Assembly (NCBI GenBank): GCA_028691385.1
Contig: JAQUZL010000050.1
Location: forward strand, 1 to 12,989
Direction: 5' to 3'
Source: Oscillospiraceae bacterium
GTDB lineage: Bacteria; Bacillota; Clostridia; Oscillospirales; Oscillospiraceae
Length of the DNA: 12,989 nucleotides
Both the position numbers and the translations under genes were made by a program. Under the pieces are notes generated by a model that was not told the origin of the DNA, did no database searches, and worked only from the letters and a program-made list of their open reading frames with translations. This document shows, one piece after another, positions 1 through 7,515 of the stretch (its first letter is position 1; each line of letters begins with the position of its first letter).

Positions 1-305
1 ATTTCATGCTCCGGCTTCACATCGCAGCACAGGCCATAGCCGTGGCTGGCGGTGGCGTGGATGATGCGTTCGTCCAGCCCGTGTGCGCGCATCAGCGCCT
101 GCGATTTCACGCAGTGTTCGTCCGGCCACTGCTCGAAATCCAGATCGTGGAGAATGCCGACCATTTCCCAGAAATCCGCCTCGTCGCCATAGCCCAGCGC
201 CTGGGCAAAGTAGCGCATCACGCCGCCCACGGTTTTCGCGTGCTGCTGATGAAACGGCTCGTGATTATATTGGCACAACAGCGCCCATGCTTCCTCACGT
301 GTCAT
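1..305 (-). CDS. HD-domain phosphohydrolase-like protein (partial, C-terminus outside window)
   Basis: Reads as 101 codons from an ATG at 305 and runs off the left edge. Visible HD-superfamily signature: His22, the His53-Asp54 pair in ILHDLDFEQW, then His83 and His88 (ATASHGYG). These fit the metal-binding residues of HD phosphohydrolases, a family that cleaves phosphoester bonds in nucleotides and other substrates. The small size up to the edge and the HDLDFE pattern match stand-alone HD proteins often annotated only as 'HD domain-containing hydrolase'; the substrate cannot be told from sequence. The start is supported by TGAGGAGG, whose first three bases are the ilvN stop codon, 12 nt before the ATG. 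This places the gene in the ilvB-ilvN transcript, probably translationally coupled. No signal peptide is seen. A role in branched-chain amino acid synthesis is not implied by the domain, only by position. Confidence 0.8.
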   Translation of the reverse strand, partial: MTREEAWALLCQYNHEPFHQQHAKTVGGVMRYFAQALGYGDEADFWEMVGILHDLDFEQWPDEHCVKSQALMRAHGLDERIIHATASHGYGLCCDVKPEHE

Positions 306-317
306 GACTGCGCCTCC

Positions 318-827
318 TCAGACGTCGTAAATGGTGTCTTTGCCGCGCTCAAGCGCGACGGTACCGGTGCGCACCAGCTCCAGAATGCCAAAGCCCTCGA
401 GCAGCTTCAGCAGCGCTTCGGACTTGCCGAAGTCGCCGGTGACCTCCAGCGTCAGGGATTCGTGGGCAACGTCCACAATTTTCACGCGGAAAATGGACGC
501 CATCTGGATGATCTCATCGCGGGTTTCGCGGGTGTCGGCCTTGACCTTCACCAGCAGCAGCTCCCGGCGAATGGAGTTGTCGCGGTTGAGGATGCGCACG
601 GAGATGACCGGCAGCAGCTTGGCCAGCTGGCTTGCAATCTGCTCGATCTGCGCCTCGTCCTCATAGACCAGAATGGTCATGCGGGAAACGGCGGGATCCT
701 CCGTTTCGCCGACGGCCAGAGACGCGATATTATAGCCCTTCCGGGAAAACATCCGGCTGACCTGCGAGAGGACGCCTGCGGAGTTCTCGACCAAAACGGA
801 AAGAATGTGGTTCTTTTTCTCATTCAT
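318..827 (-). CDS. ilvN: Acetolactate synthase small (regulatory) subunit
   Basis: A 169-residue regulatory subunit of acetolactate synthase, which stimulates the catalytic subunit and confers feedback inhibition by valine in characterised relatives. The N-terminal ACT domain (about residues 5-78) starts with HILSVLVENSAGVLSQVSRM and RKGYNI, the classic IlvN/IlvH opening. The C-terminal half (about 84-160), with RELLLVKV and LEVTGDFGKSEALL, is the usual small-subunit C-terminal domain. Length is normal for the small-subunit family (about 160-170). The ATG at 827 was chosen over an upstream in-frame ATG at 881 because GAGGAGGA lies just before it and because the longer start would run into ilvB. 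The ilvB stop codon (841-843) overlaps that ribosome binding site, so the two subunits are probably translationally coupled, which suits a two-subunit enzyme. Could be called ilvH; the functions are equivalent. Confidence 0.96.
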   Translation of the reverse strand: MNEKKNHILSVLVENSAGVLSQVSRMFSRKGYNIASLAVGETEDPAVSRMTILVYEDEAQIEQIASQLAKLLPVISVRILNRDNSIRRELLLVKVKADTRETRDEIIQMASIFRVKIVDVAHESLTLEVTGDFGKSEALLKLLEGFGILELVRTGTVALERGKDTIYDV

Positions 828-840
828 AGCAGTGTCCTCC

Positions 841-2541
841 TCAATCCAACAGGTAATCATTGAGCGCGTGACCGCCGGCAATCATTGGGCGAACCGTTTC
901 ATCAATGTCAATGGCGCAGTCGATGACTGCGGCTTCGCCGGAGGCAATCGCCTGCCGGAGCGCGGTTTCAAATTCGGCGGCGGTGGCGACGCGCACGCCG
1001 TGAATGCCATAGGCCTCGGCCAGCTTCACAAAGTCGGGGCCGCGATCAAGGGTGGTGGCGCTGAAGCGGCAATCGTACATGGCGCGCTGCCACTGGCGAA
1101 CCATGCCAAGCGTGCCGTTGTCAAAGAGTACAGTGATAACGGGGATGCCATAGTGCTGCGCCGTTGCCATCTCGTTGCAGTTCATGCGGAAGCAGCCGTC
1201 GCCGGTGACATGGATGACGGTTTTGTCCGGATTGCCCACCTTTGCGCCCATGGCCGCGCCATAGCCGAAGCCCATGGTGCCGAAGCCGCCGGAGGTCAAA
1301 AGCTGGCAGGGATACCGGTAACGGAAATACTGGGACGCCCACATCTGATGCTGGCCGACGTCGGTGACAATCAGCGCCTGACCGCCCGTGACGGACTCAA
1401 TGGTCTGCATGATTTCAAACGGCTCAAGCGTGCTGGCCTGCTTGACAGGCTCGCGGACTTCGGCGGCAATCTGCGCGCGCCAGTCCGGGTGGGACTGCTG
1501 GGTAATCTGCGGCAGGAGCTTTTGCAGCACATCCTTGGCGTCGCCGATCAGCGGGCGATCCACATGGACGTTTTTGTTGATCTCGGCGCGGTCAATGTCC
1601 AGATGGATGATGCGGGCGTTGGGTGCAAAATGACTGGGCGAGAGCGCCACACGATCGGAAAAACGGCAGCCGATGACAAAGAGCAGGTCGCACTGATAGA
1701 TGGCCTGATTGGCCGCGTGAGAGCCGTGCATACCGGCAAAACCCGCAAAGCGGGGGTCGTTGCCGGGGAAGCCGCCAAGCCCCATGATGGAGGCAGTGAC
1801 CACCGCGTCGAGCCGCTCGGCCAGCGACTTGACCTCCGCGCTGGCGCCGGAGCGAATCACGCCGCCGCCCGCTAAAATCACCGGGCGCTTGGCGCCGGCA
1901 ACCATCTCAGCCGCCTTTTCCAGGCATTCGGGCTTGGTGTCAATGGACTTGAAGCCGGTGCTGGAACGGGCGATGACCTGGGCCAAGTGGCCGTGGTTCG
2001 GATGTTCCTGCAGCGGCAGCGGGGTATATTCCGCGGTTTCGGCGGTGACGTTTTTCAGAATGTCGATCAGCACGGGGCCGGGACGGCCGTGACTGGCAAG
2101 ATAAAAGGCCTCGCGTACCACATCGGCAAGCTTTGTCACATCGTCCACCAGATAGCAGGCTTTGGTAATGGGCATGGCGATGCCGGTGAGGTCGACCTCC
2201 TGAAAGGCGTCCTTGCCCAGCATGGGCTCGGTGACATTGCAGGAGATAAACACAACGGCGGACGAGTCATAGTACGCCGTGGCGATGCCGGTTGTGAGGT
2301 TGGTTGCGCCCGGCCCGGAAGTGGCAAAGCAGACGCCGGTGCGGCCGGTGGAACGAAAATAGCCGTCGGCAGCGTGGCTTGCGCCCTGCTCGTGGGACGT
2401 CAGATAATGGTGAATCCGATCCTGATAATCATACAGTGCGTCATACACGTTCAAAATCGTGCCGCCGGGATAGCCAAAGACCGTTTCAGCCTTCTGCTCC
2501 ACCAGACACTCCATCAGGATTTTTGCGCCGGTTAATTCCAT
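841..2541 (-). CDS. ilvB: Acetolactate synthase large (catalytic) subunit, biosynthetic type
   Basis: A 566-residue thiamine-diphosphate enzyme that condenses two pyruvates to 2-acetolactate, or pyruvate with 2-oxobutyrate to 2-aceto-2-hydroxybutyrate; first common step to valine, leucine and isoleucine. Visible marks: VFGYPGGTILNVYDAL at the N-terminus, catalytic Glu51 in SHEQGASHAADG, SGPGATN at 75-81, a central domain with LAGGGV, and the thiamine-diphosphate motif beginning GDG at 447-449 and ending near LFDNGTLGMV. At 474-475 the usual Asn-Asn of that motif is Asp-Asn. The full three-domain length is present and normal. The ATG at 2541 is chosen because AGGAGGAA precedes it by a few bases; an in-frame ATG at 2628 lies inside the T-box leader and would translate across the terminator, so it is rejected. 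The presence of ilvN directly downstream supports an anabolic rather than a catabolic (AlsS-like) enzyme. Confidence 0.96.
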   Translation of the reverse strand: MELTGAKILMECLVEQKAETVFGYPGGTILNVYDALYDYQDRIHHYLTSHEQGASHAADGYFRSTGRTGVCFATSGPGATNLTTGIATAYYDSSAVVFISCNVTEPMLGKDAFQEVDLTGIAMPITKACYLVDDVTKLADVVREAFYLASHGRPGPVLIDILKNVTAETAEYTPLPLQEHPNHGHLAQVIARSSTGFKSIDTKPECLEKAAEMVAGAKRPVILAGGGVIRSGASAEVKSLAERLDAVVTASIMGLGGFPGNDPRFAGFAGMHGSHAANQAIYQCDLLFVIGCRFSDRVALSPSHFAPNARIIHLDIDRAEINKNVHVDRPLIGDAKDVLQKLLPQITQQSHPDWRAQIAAEVREPVKQASTLEPFEIMQTIESVTGGQALIVTDVGQHQMWASQYFRYRYPCQLLTSGGFGTMGFGYGAAMGAKVGNPDKTVIHVTGDGCFRMNCNEMATAQHYGIPVITVLFDNGTLGMVRQWQRAMYDCRFSATTLDRGPDFVKLAEAYGIHGVRVATAAEFETALRQAIASGEAAVIDCAIDIDETVRPMIAGGHALNDYLLD

Positions 2542-2572
2542 GAATGGTTCCTCCTCTTTCCTCGGGGTATAT

Positions 2573-2607
2573 AAAAAAAGCGCCCCAAACAATTCTTGTT
2601 TAGGACG
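2573..2607 (-). terminator. T-box attenuator terminator before ilvB
   Basis: On the minus strand CGTCCTAAACAA pairs over 12 base pairs (with G-U wobbles) with TTGTTTGGGGCG around a GAA loop, followed by C and seven T. The 5' arm contains CCT, which would also pair with AGG of the T-box in the alternative antiterminator, so the two structures exclude each other as expected. Confidence 0.92.
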
Positions 2608-2843
2608 AAGAAAACTCCGCGGTACCACCTAATTTCCCGGCAAAGGCCGGGCACTCTGCCCTCACTTGCATGAGGCTCCTGATAACGGCAGGATTCCGGC
2701 ACGGCCTAAACCATCAGGTTTTCAGACGGCGGCTCCGGGACGACTTCACAGACGGCAGATGCGAACTTTCACCAACCGTTCGCTCTCTAAAATCCGGTGC
2801 GTCTGATACTGCTTCCCATCACAGCATTTTTGGGTATTTAATT
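2573..2843 (-). promoter_or_regulatory. T-box riboswitch leader of ilvBN, specifier reads GUC (valine)
   Basis: On the minus strand the leader contains the hallmark T-box sequence AGGTGGTACCGCG (2630 to 2618). Stem I can be drawn: CAGACG (2805-2800) pairs with CGTCTG (2754-2749), with AGTA (2810-2807) on the 5' side and GAA (2747-2745) on the 3' side forming the loop-E part of the specifier loop. The three bases after GAA are GTC (2744-2742), a valine codon. The apical hairpin GCGAAC/GTTCGC has a GGTTGGTGAAA loop typical of T-box stem I. Established for the family: uncharged tRNA pairs with the specifier and its 3' end with the TGGT bulge, preventing termination. Inference: ilvBN is induced when tRNA-Val is uncharged. 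The overall call is firm, the amino acid somewhat less so. Confidence 0.93.
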
Positions 2844-2849
2844 GAAAAA

Positions 2850-2878
2850 ATGATACCTGAAACGAAAGCGTTTGTCAA
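2850..2878 (-). promoter_or_regulatory. Sigma-A type promoter of the ilvBN leader
   Basis: Minus strand TTGACA (2878-2873), a 17-base spacer, then TATCAT (2855-2850). Predicted transcription start is near 2843, giving a leader of about 300 bases that contains the whole T-box. Confidence 0.85.
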
Positions 2879-2942
2879 TTGTTTTTCGCTAAAATTTGCA
2901 AAATATTCTATGTGGCGGAAACCGGTCAAGCAGCCGGAAAGA

Positions 2943-2971
2943 TTGATTTTTTATTTATGGAATGGTATGAT
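2943..2971 (+). promoter_or_regulatory. Sigma-A type promoter of trkAH
   Basis: TTGATT (2943-2948), 17-base spacer, TATGAT (2966-2971). It faces away from the ilvB promoter, whose -35 element begins at 2878, leaving about 64 bases between the two. Predicted start near 2978 gives a short leader of about 55 bases without obvious riboswitch structure. Confidence 0.75.
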
Positions 2972-3033
2972 ACTAAAATACCCCAAAATAAGCGATGATT
3001 CGTTGCGATAAAAGAGTGAGAGGTTTTGAGGAA

Positions 3034-4401
3034 ATGAAAATCATCATTGTCGGCGATGGCAAGGTCGGCGCAACACTGGCCGAGCAGCTCTCGAGAGAGG
3101 GTCACGACATCACCATGATCGACAAAAACAGCGCCAAAAGTCACCGTTCCGGTGAAACGCTCGATATCATGAGCGTGGAGGGAAACGGCGCAATTCTTTC
3201 CGTGCAGAAAGAGGCGGGCGTTGAAAAGGCGGATCTTTTGATTGCGGCCACTTCCTCGGATGAACTGAACATGCTGTGCTGTCTGGTCGCGAAAAAGACG
3301 GGCGCGCGCCATACCATCGCCCGCGTCCGCGATCCGGAGTATGATGAGGAGCTGAACCTGTTCCGCGAGGATCTGGGGCTTTCCATGGCAGTCAACCCGG
3401 AGCTTGCCTGCGCCTCGGAAATGGCAAGACTGCTGCGGTTTCCATCGGCCATCAAGGTGGACACCTTTGCCCGCAACCGCGCAGAGCTGCTGGAGGTGCA
3501 AATCCCGCCGCAGTGCCCGCTGGTGGGCATGCAGCTCAAGCAGTTGAGCATTTTCCGCACCAAGGTGCTGGTGGCCGTGGTGGTGCGCGGCGAGCATGAG
3601 GTACATATTCCCAGCGGCGAATTTTGCCTGCAGGCGGGCGACCGCATTTCGGTTGCCGCGCGTCCGGCAGAGGCCGCCGAGTTCTTCAAAAAAATCAACA
3701 TATCCACCGGCCCTGTCCATCAGGCGATGATTGTGGGCGGCGGAAAAATCGCCTTCTATCTGGCAAAGCAGCTTGTGGAGTCCCATATCAACGTGAAAAT
3801 CATCGATTCCGATCTGGAGCGCTGCCGTGCGCTGGCGGAGCTGCTGCCGGACGCCACCATTATCCACGGCGACGGCACCGATCAGGAGCTGCTGCGCGAG
3901 GAGGGACTTGCGCAGATGGACGCGTTTGCGTCGCTCACCGGCATCGACGAGGAGAACATTCTGCTGAGCCTGTATGCCAAGCACCACTCCAAGGCCAAAG
4001 TGCTCACCAAGCTGAACCGCATCTCCTTTTTGGAGATCTTCGGCTCTACGGAGCTTGGCAGCGTTTACTCCCCGCGCTATATTGCCGCAGAGGCCATTTT
4101 GCGCTATGTGCGCGGCATGCAGAACTCTTACGGCTCTAAAATTGAAACGCTCTGCCGCATCGCGAACGACCGCGCCGAGGCGCTGGAGTTCCGCGTGAGC
4201 GAGCAGTCCGCCGTGTGCGGCGTGCCGCTGATGGAGCTGAAATTTAAGAAAAACCTGCTGATTTGCTGCATCAACCGCGGCGGGAAAATCCTGACGCCAA
4301 AAGGGCAGGACACCATCCAGCCCAACGACACGGTGATTGTTGTCACCACCAATACCGGATTTTCAACGCTGGACGACATCCTCGAGAAAAAAAGAGGCTG
4401 A
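3034..4401 (+). CDS. trkA: Trk potassium uptake system, NAD-binding peripheral protein TrkA
   Basis: A 455-residue cytoplasmic regulator that binds the TrkH channel and gates potassium uptake in response to nucleotides. Two RCK_N (Rossmann) and RCK_C repeats are visible. The first starts at residue 1 with MKIIIVGDGKVGATLAEQL (Gly7, Gly9, Gly12, acidic Asp30); the second starts near 231 with AMIVGGGKIAFYLAKQL and Asp258. RCK_C segments lie about 140-215 and 370-455 (CGVPLMELKFKKNLLICCI near the end). Length matches the two-repeat TrkA family (about 450-460). The ATG at 3034 is used rather than an upstream in-frame ATG at 2995 because homology begins exactly there and TGAGGAA precedes it. It ends three bases before trkH, so the pair is an operon. 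No membrane segments. In other Firmicutes RCK_C domains can bind cyclic di-AMP; that cannot be judged here. Confidence 0.95.
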   Translation: MKIIIVGDGKVGATLAEQLSREGHDITMIDKNSAKSHRSGETLDIMSVEGNGAILSVQKEAGVEKADLLIAATSSDELNMLCCLVAKKTGARHTIARVRDPEYDEELNLFREDLGLSMAVNPELACASEMARLLRFPSAIKVDTFARNRAELLEVQIPPQCPLVGMQLKQLSIFRTKVLVAVVVRGEHEVHIPSGEFCLQAGDRISVAARPAEAAEFFKKINISTGPVHQAMIVGGGKIAFYLAKQLVESHINVKIIDSDLERCRALAELLPDATIIHGDGTDQELLREEGLAQMDAFASLTGIDEENILLSLYAKHHSKAKVLTKLNRISFLEIFGSTELGSVYSPRYIAAEAILRYVRGMQNSYGSKIETLCRIANDRAEALEFRVSEQSAVCGVPLMELKFKKNLLICCINRGGKILTPKGQDTIQPNDTVIVVTTNTGFSTLDDILEKKRG

Positions 4402-4404
4402 GCC

Positions 4405-5847
<1,443 letters not shown>

Positions 5848-5851
5848 TCGG

Positions 5852-5881
5852 AAAAAGTGCAGGCGAAAGCCTGCACTTTTT
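5852..5881 (+). terminator. Intrinsic terminator after trkAH
   Basis: AAAAAGTGCAGGC pairs perfectly over 13 bases with GCCTGCACTTTTT around a GAAA tetraloop. The T-run forms the end of the 3' arm, and a second run of six T starts at 5886. The A-run/T-run symmetry would let it work on both strands, but no minus-strand gene enters from the right. Confidence 0.93.
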
Positions 5882-5920
5882 GACGTTTTTTGCAGATACT
5901 ATGGCGAAAGGAGCGCGTGT

Positions 5921-6016
5921 ATGGAGAAAAAAAGACCGCCTGAAACGGCGCAGACAATCGCCGATCCGCCACTTCCGATTGTCCGCGGCGGGAACAATTT
6001 GTCGAACGGCGCATAA
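5921..6016 (+). CDS. Possible 31-residue peptide, unknown function
   Basis: A short reading frame MEKKRPPETAQ...LSNGA of 31 residues. The support is translational: AAAGGAG stands eight bases before the ATG, a spacing and strength as good as the other genes here. The peptide is basic at its start, proline-rich in the middle (ADPPLPIVRGG) and has no hydrophobic segment, signal peptide or cysteine. It lies between the trkH terminator and the cysteine-rich gene, 43 bases ahead of the latter, so it may be its operon partner or a leader peptide. Against it: the length is small enough to arise by chance, and the stretch also contains an 8-base inverted repeat that hints at an RNA element instead. 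I do not recognise it. Confidence 0.4.
   Translation: MEKKRPPETAQTIADPPLPIVRGGNNLSNGA
5953..5983. repeat. 8-bp inverted repeat upstream of the cysteine-rich gene
   Basis: GACAATCG (5953-5960) and CGATTGTC (5976-5983) are perfect inverted copies with a 15-base loop. A direct repeat AACGGCGCA flanks the area at 5944-5952 and 6005-6013. Together these could form a structured leader RNA, or be a coincidence within a short coding frame. Confidence 0.5.
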
Positions 6017-6022
6017 GATGCA

Positions 6023-6047
6023 GTGGAGGACATCCTCACACTTTTTT
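6023..6047 (+). other. Weak hairpin followed by T-run before the cysteine-rich gene (possible attenuator)
   Basis: GTGGAGG (6023-6029) can pair with CCTCAC (6034-6039) with one bulge and a four-base loop; six T follow at 6042-6047, just ahead of the GGAGG ribosome binding site. The geometry resembles a weak intrinsic terminator, which would make the downstream gene subject to attenuation. The stem is short and imperfect. Confidence 0.3.
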
Positions 6048-6059
6048 GGAGGTCATTTT

Positions 6060-6257
6060 ATGTGTGGCAATTCCTGTTCCAACAGCATCCGCTTTCCTGA
6101 CTTTGTGGAGTGCGGCCGCCGCAATTCCTGCGCTTGCGGCAGTACCTGCGGCAGTACTTGCGGAAGCACCTGTGGCTGCGGCTGTGGCTGTGGCTGCGAT
6201 GCGGATTTACCGATGACGCTGCCCTGGTTCCACTGCTCAAACACCTGCGGATGCTGA
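6060..6257 (+). CDS. Cysteine-rich repeat mini-protein (15 Cys in 65 residues), unknown function
   Basis: A 65-residue protein not assigned to any family I can name. Cysteines are at 2, 6, 18, 24, 26, 30, 34, 38, 40, 42, 44, 46, 59, 63 and 65. The core is three Gly-Ser-Thr-Cys repeats (27-38) followed by four Gly-Cys repeats (39-46), then an acidic-hydrophobic stretch DADLPMTLPWFH and a CSNTCGC tail. The start at 6060 is supported by TTTTTTGGAGG eight bases upstream; an in-frame reading frame extends further 5' but with a basic, unrelated-looking sequence and no comparable start. No signal peptide or membrane segment is visible. The density of thiols suggests metal binding (metallothionein-like), a cross-linked spore or surface protein, or a precursor of a modified peptide; none is proven. 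No maturase or transporter gene for modified peptides lies nearby. Confidence 0.75.
   Translation: MCGNSCSNSIRFPDFVECGRRNSCACGSTCGSTCGSTCGCGCGCGCDADLPMTLPWFHCSNTCGC
6138..6197 (+). repeat. Tandem coding repeats: 3 x 12 bp (GSTC) then 4 x 6 bp (GC)
   Basis: Three near-identical 12-base units (first unit GGCAGTACCTGC) at 6138-6173 are followed by four GGCTGY units at 6174-6197. Synonymous differences between units (AGTACC, AGTACT, AGCACC) suggest the peptide repeat is kept by selection and is not a very recent slippage product. Confidence 0.8.
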
Positions 6258-6262
6258 ATCTT

Positions 6263-6281
6263 CGCCGCCCTTTGGGCGGCG
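6263..6281 (+). terminator. GC-rich hairpin after the cysteine-rich gene (probable weak terminator)
   Basis: CGCCGCCC and GGGCGGCG form a perfect 8-bp stem with a TTT loop, six bases after the stop codon. No T-run follows (TACATACC), so it may act as an RNA-stabilising 3' end or a weak terminator instead of a canonical one. Confidence 0.45.
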
Positions 6282-6363
6282 TACATACCTCCAAAAATCT
6301 AAATTATCTATCTAATTCCCGGTTTTTTTGCAAAATTTCTATTCGTTTTCGATAAAACGGCAG

Positions 6364-6392
6364 TTGAAATTAAAAGACGTTGGTGCTAAACT
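6364..6392 (+). promoter_or_regulatory. Candidate promoter of ilvC
   Basis: TTGAAA (6364-6369), 17-base spacer, TAAACT (6387-6392), giving a leader of about 30 bases with no room for a T-box. A small inverted repeat TTGGT/ACCAA (6380-6384 and 6395-6399) brackets the -10 element and could be an operator. A less likely alternative is TTGCAA-17-GATAAA starting at 6328. Upstream, CGTTTT/AAAACG (6344-6359) makes a short hairpin. Confidence 0.45.
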
Positions 6393-6428
6393 TAACCAAA
6401 TTGCATCAATTGAAAGGATGATACTACA

Positions 6429-7457
6429 ATGGCAGTTATGTATTATGAAAAGGATTGCGACATCAACGTCCTCAAGGGCAAGAAGATCGCCGTGATTGGT
6501 TATGGCTCGCAGGGTCATGCACACGCAATGAATCTGCGTGATTCCGGCTGTGACGTGATCGTTGGCCTTCGCAAGGGTAAGTCCTGGGATAAAGCAGTCA
6601 AGGACGGCTTTGCTGTCTACTCTGTTGCGGACGCAACCAAGCAGGCCGACATCGTGATGATGCTGGTCAACGATGAGCGCGCTGCCGATATTTATAAAGA
6701 GTCTGTTGCCGAAAACCTGAAGTCCGGCGCTGCGCTGGCTTTTGCACACGGCTTCAACATTCGCTATAAGCAGATTGTTCCGCCGGCTGACTGCGACGTC
6801 TTTATGGCTGCGCCGAAGGGCCCGGGTCACACCGTTCGCGGCCAGTATGTGGAGGGCAAGGGCGTTCCGTGCCTGATCGCTGTGGAGCAGAACGCAACCG
6901 GCAATGCCCAGAAGATCGGTCTGGCTTACATTGCGGGCATCGGCGGCGCGCGTGCCGGCGTTATGGAAACCACCATGGACATCGAAACCGAAACCGACCT
7001 GTTCGGCGAGCAGACCGTCCTGTGCGGCGGCGTTGTGGATCTGATGCAGTGCGGCTTTGAAACGCTGGTTGAGGCAGGCTACGCACCGGAGAACGCTTAC
7101 TTTGAGTGCATTCATGAGCTGAAGCTGATTGTTGACCTCATCAACAAGGGCGGCGTCGCAGCGATGAACTACTCCATCTCCGACACGGCGGAGTATGGCG
7201 AATATGTTTCCGGCCCGCGCGTGCTCGATCACGAGCAGGTCAAGAAGAACATGCGCGCAGTGCTCAGCGACATTCAGGACGGCAGCTTTGCAGGCCGCTG
7301 GATTGCAGAGAACAAGAACGGCCGCACGTTCTTCAACAGCAAGCGTGCGATGCTGGCAAAGCATCCGATGGAAGTGGTCGGCGAAGAGCTGCGCAACCAC
7401 ATGCTGTGGAAAGACGGCGTTGGCGGCGATGCAGGTCTTGACGCTGCTTCCAAATAA
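6429..7457 (+). CDS. ilvC: Ketol-acid reductoisomerase (class I)
   Basis: A 342-residue enzyme that isomerises and reduces 2-acetolactate (or the 2-aceto-2-hydroxybutyrate homologue) to the dihydroxy acid, using NAD(P)H and two Mg2+; second common step of branched-chain amino acid synthesis. The N-terminal Rossmann domain shows IAVIGYGSQGHAHAMNLRDS (20-39). The cofactor-specificity loop is LRKGKSW (47-53), where Arg48, Lys51 and Ser52 suit binding of the NADPH 2'-phosphate, like the short-loop enzymes of the family. The substrate and Mg2+ region has APKGPGHTVRGQYVEGKG, ETETDLFGEQTVLCGG and IHELKLIVDLI, and the C-terminal knotted domain has NYSISDTAEYG. Length fits the short class I form (about 330-345). 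Start supported by AAAGGATG upstream. It is monocistronic, closed by a strong terminator, and stands apart from ilvBN and ilvD. Confidence 0.97.
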   Translation: MAVMYYEKDCDINVLKGKKIAVIGYGSQGHAHAMNLRDSGCDVIVGLRKGKSWDKAVKDGFAVYSVADATKQADIVMMLVNDERAADIYKESVAENLKSGAALAFAHGFNIRYKQIVPPADCDVFMAAPKGPGHTVRGQYVEGKGVPCLIAVEQNATGNAQKIGLAYIAGIGGARAGVMETTMDIETETDLFGEQTVLCGGVVDLMQCGFETLVEAGYAPENAYFECIHELKLIVDLINKGGVAAMNYSISDTAEYGEYVSGPRVLDHEQVKKNMRAVLSDIQDGSFAGRWIAENKNGRTFFNSKRAMLAKHPMEVVGEELRNHMLWKDGVGGDAGLDAASK

Positions 7458-7469
7458 CCTAGTTGCATC

Positions 7470-7505
7470 AAAATGCTCCAAAGCCAAAGGCTTTGGAGCA
7501 TTTTT
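7470..7505. terminator. Intrinsic terminator after ilvC, probably bidirectional
   Basis: AAAATGCTCCAAAGCC pairs with GGCTTTGGAGCATTTT around an AAA loop, with a T-run at 7501-7505. It lies between convergent ilvC and the minus-strand regulator gene (stop at 7516); the complementary strand offers a run of four T, so it can serve both. Confidence 0.93.
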
Positions 7506-7515
7506 GCGTCCATGG

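Noticed and set aside
805..1875. 356-codon open frame on the plus strand opposite ilvB
   Set aside because: Antisense image of ilvB with no domain resemblance and no supporting start signal.
6138..6197. CRISPR-like array
   Set aside because: The repeats are 12 and 6 bases, contiguous and in frame within a coding sequence; there are no spacers and no cas genes.
6053..6294. Two minus-strand frames with Pro-Gln or Ser-His repeats opposite the cysteine-rich gene
   Set aside because: The repeats are antisense readings of the GSTC/GC codons; no ribosome binding site precedes either start.
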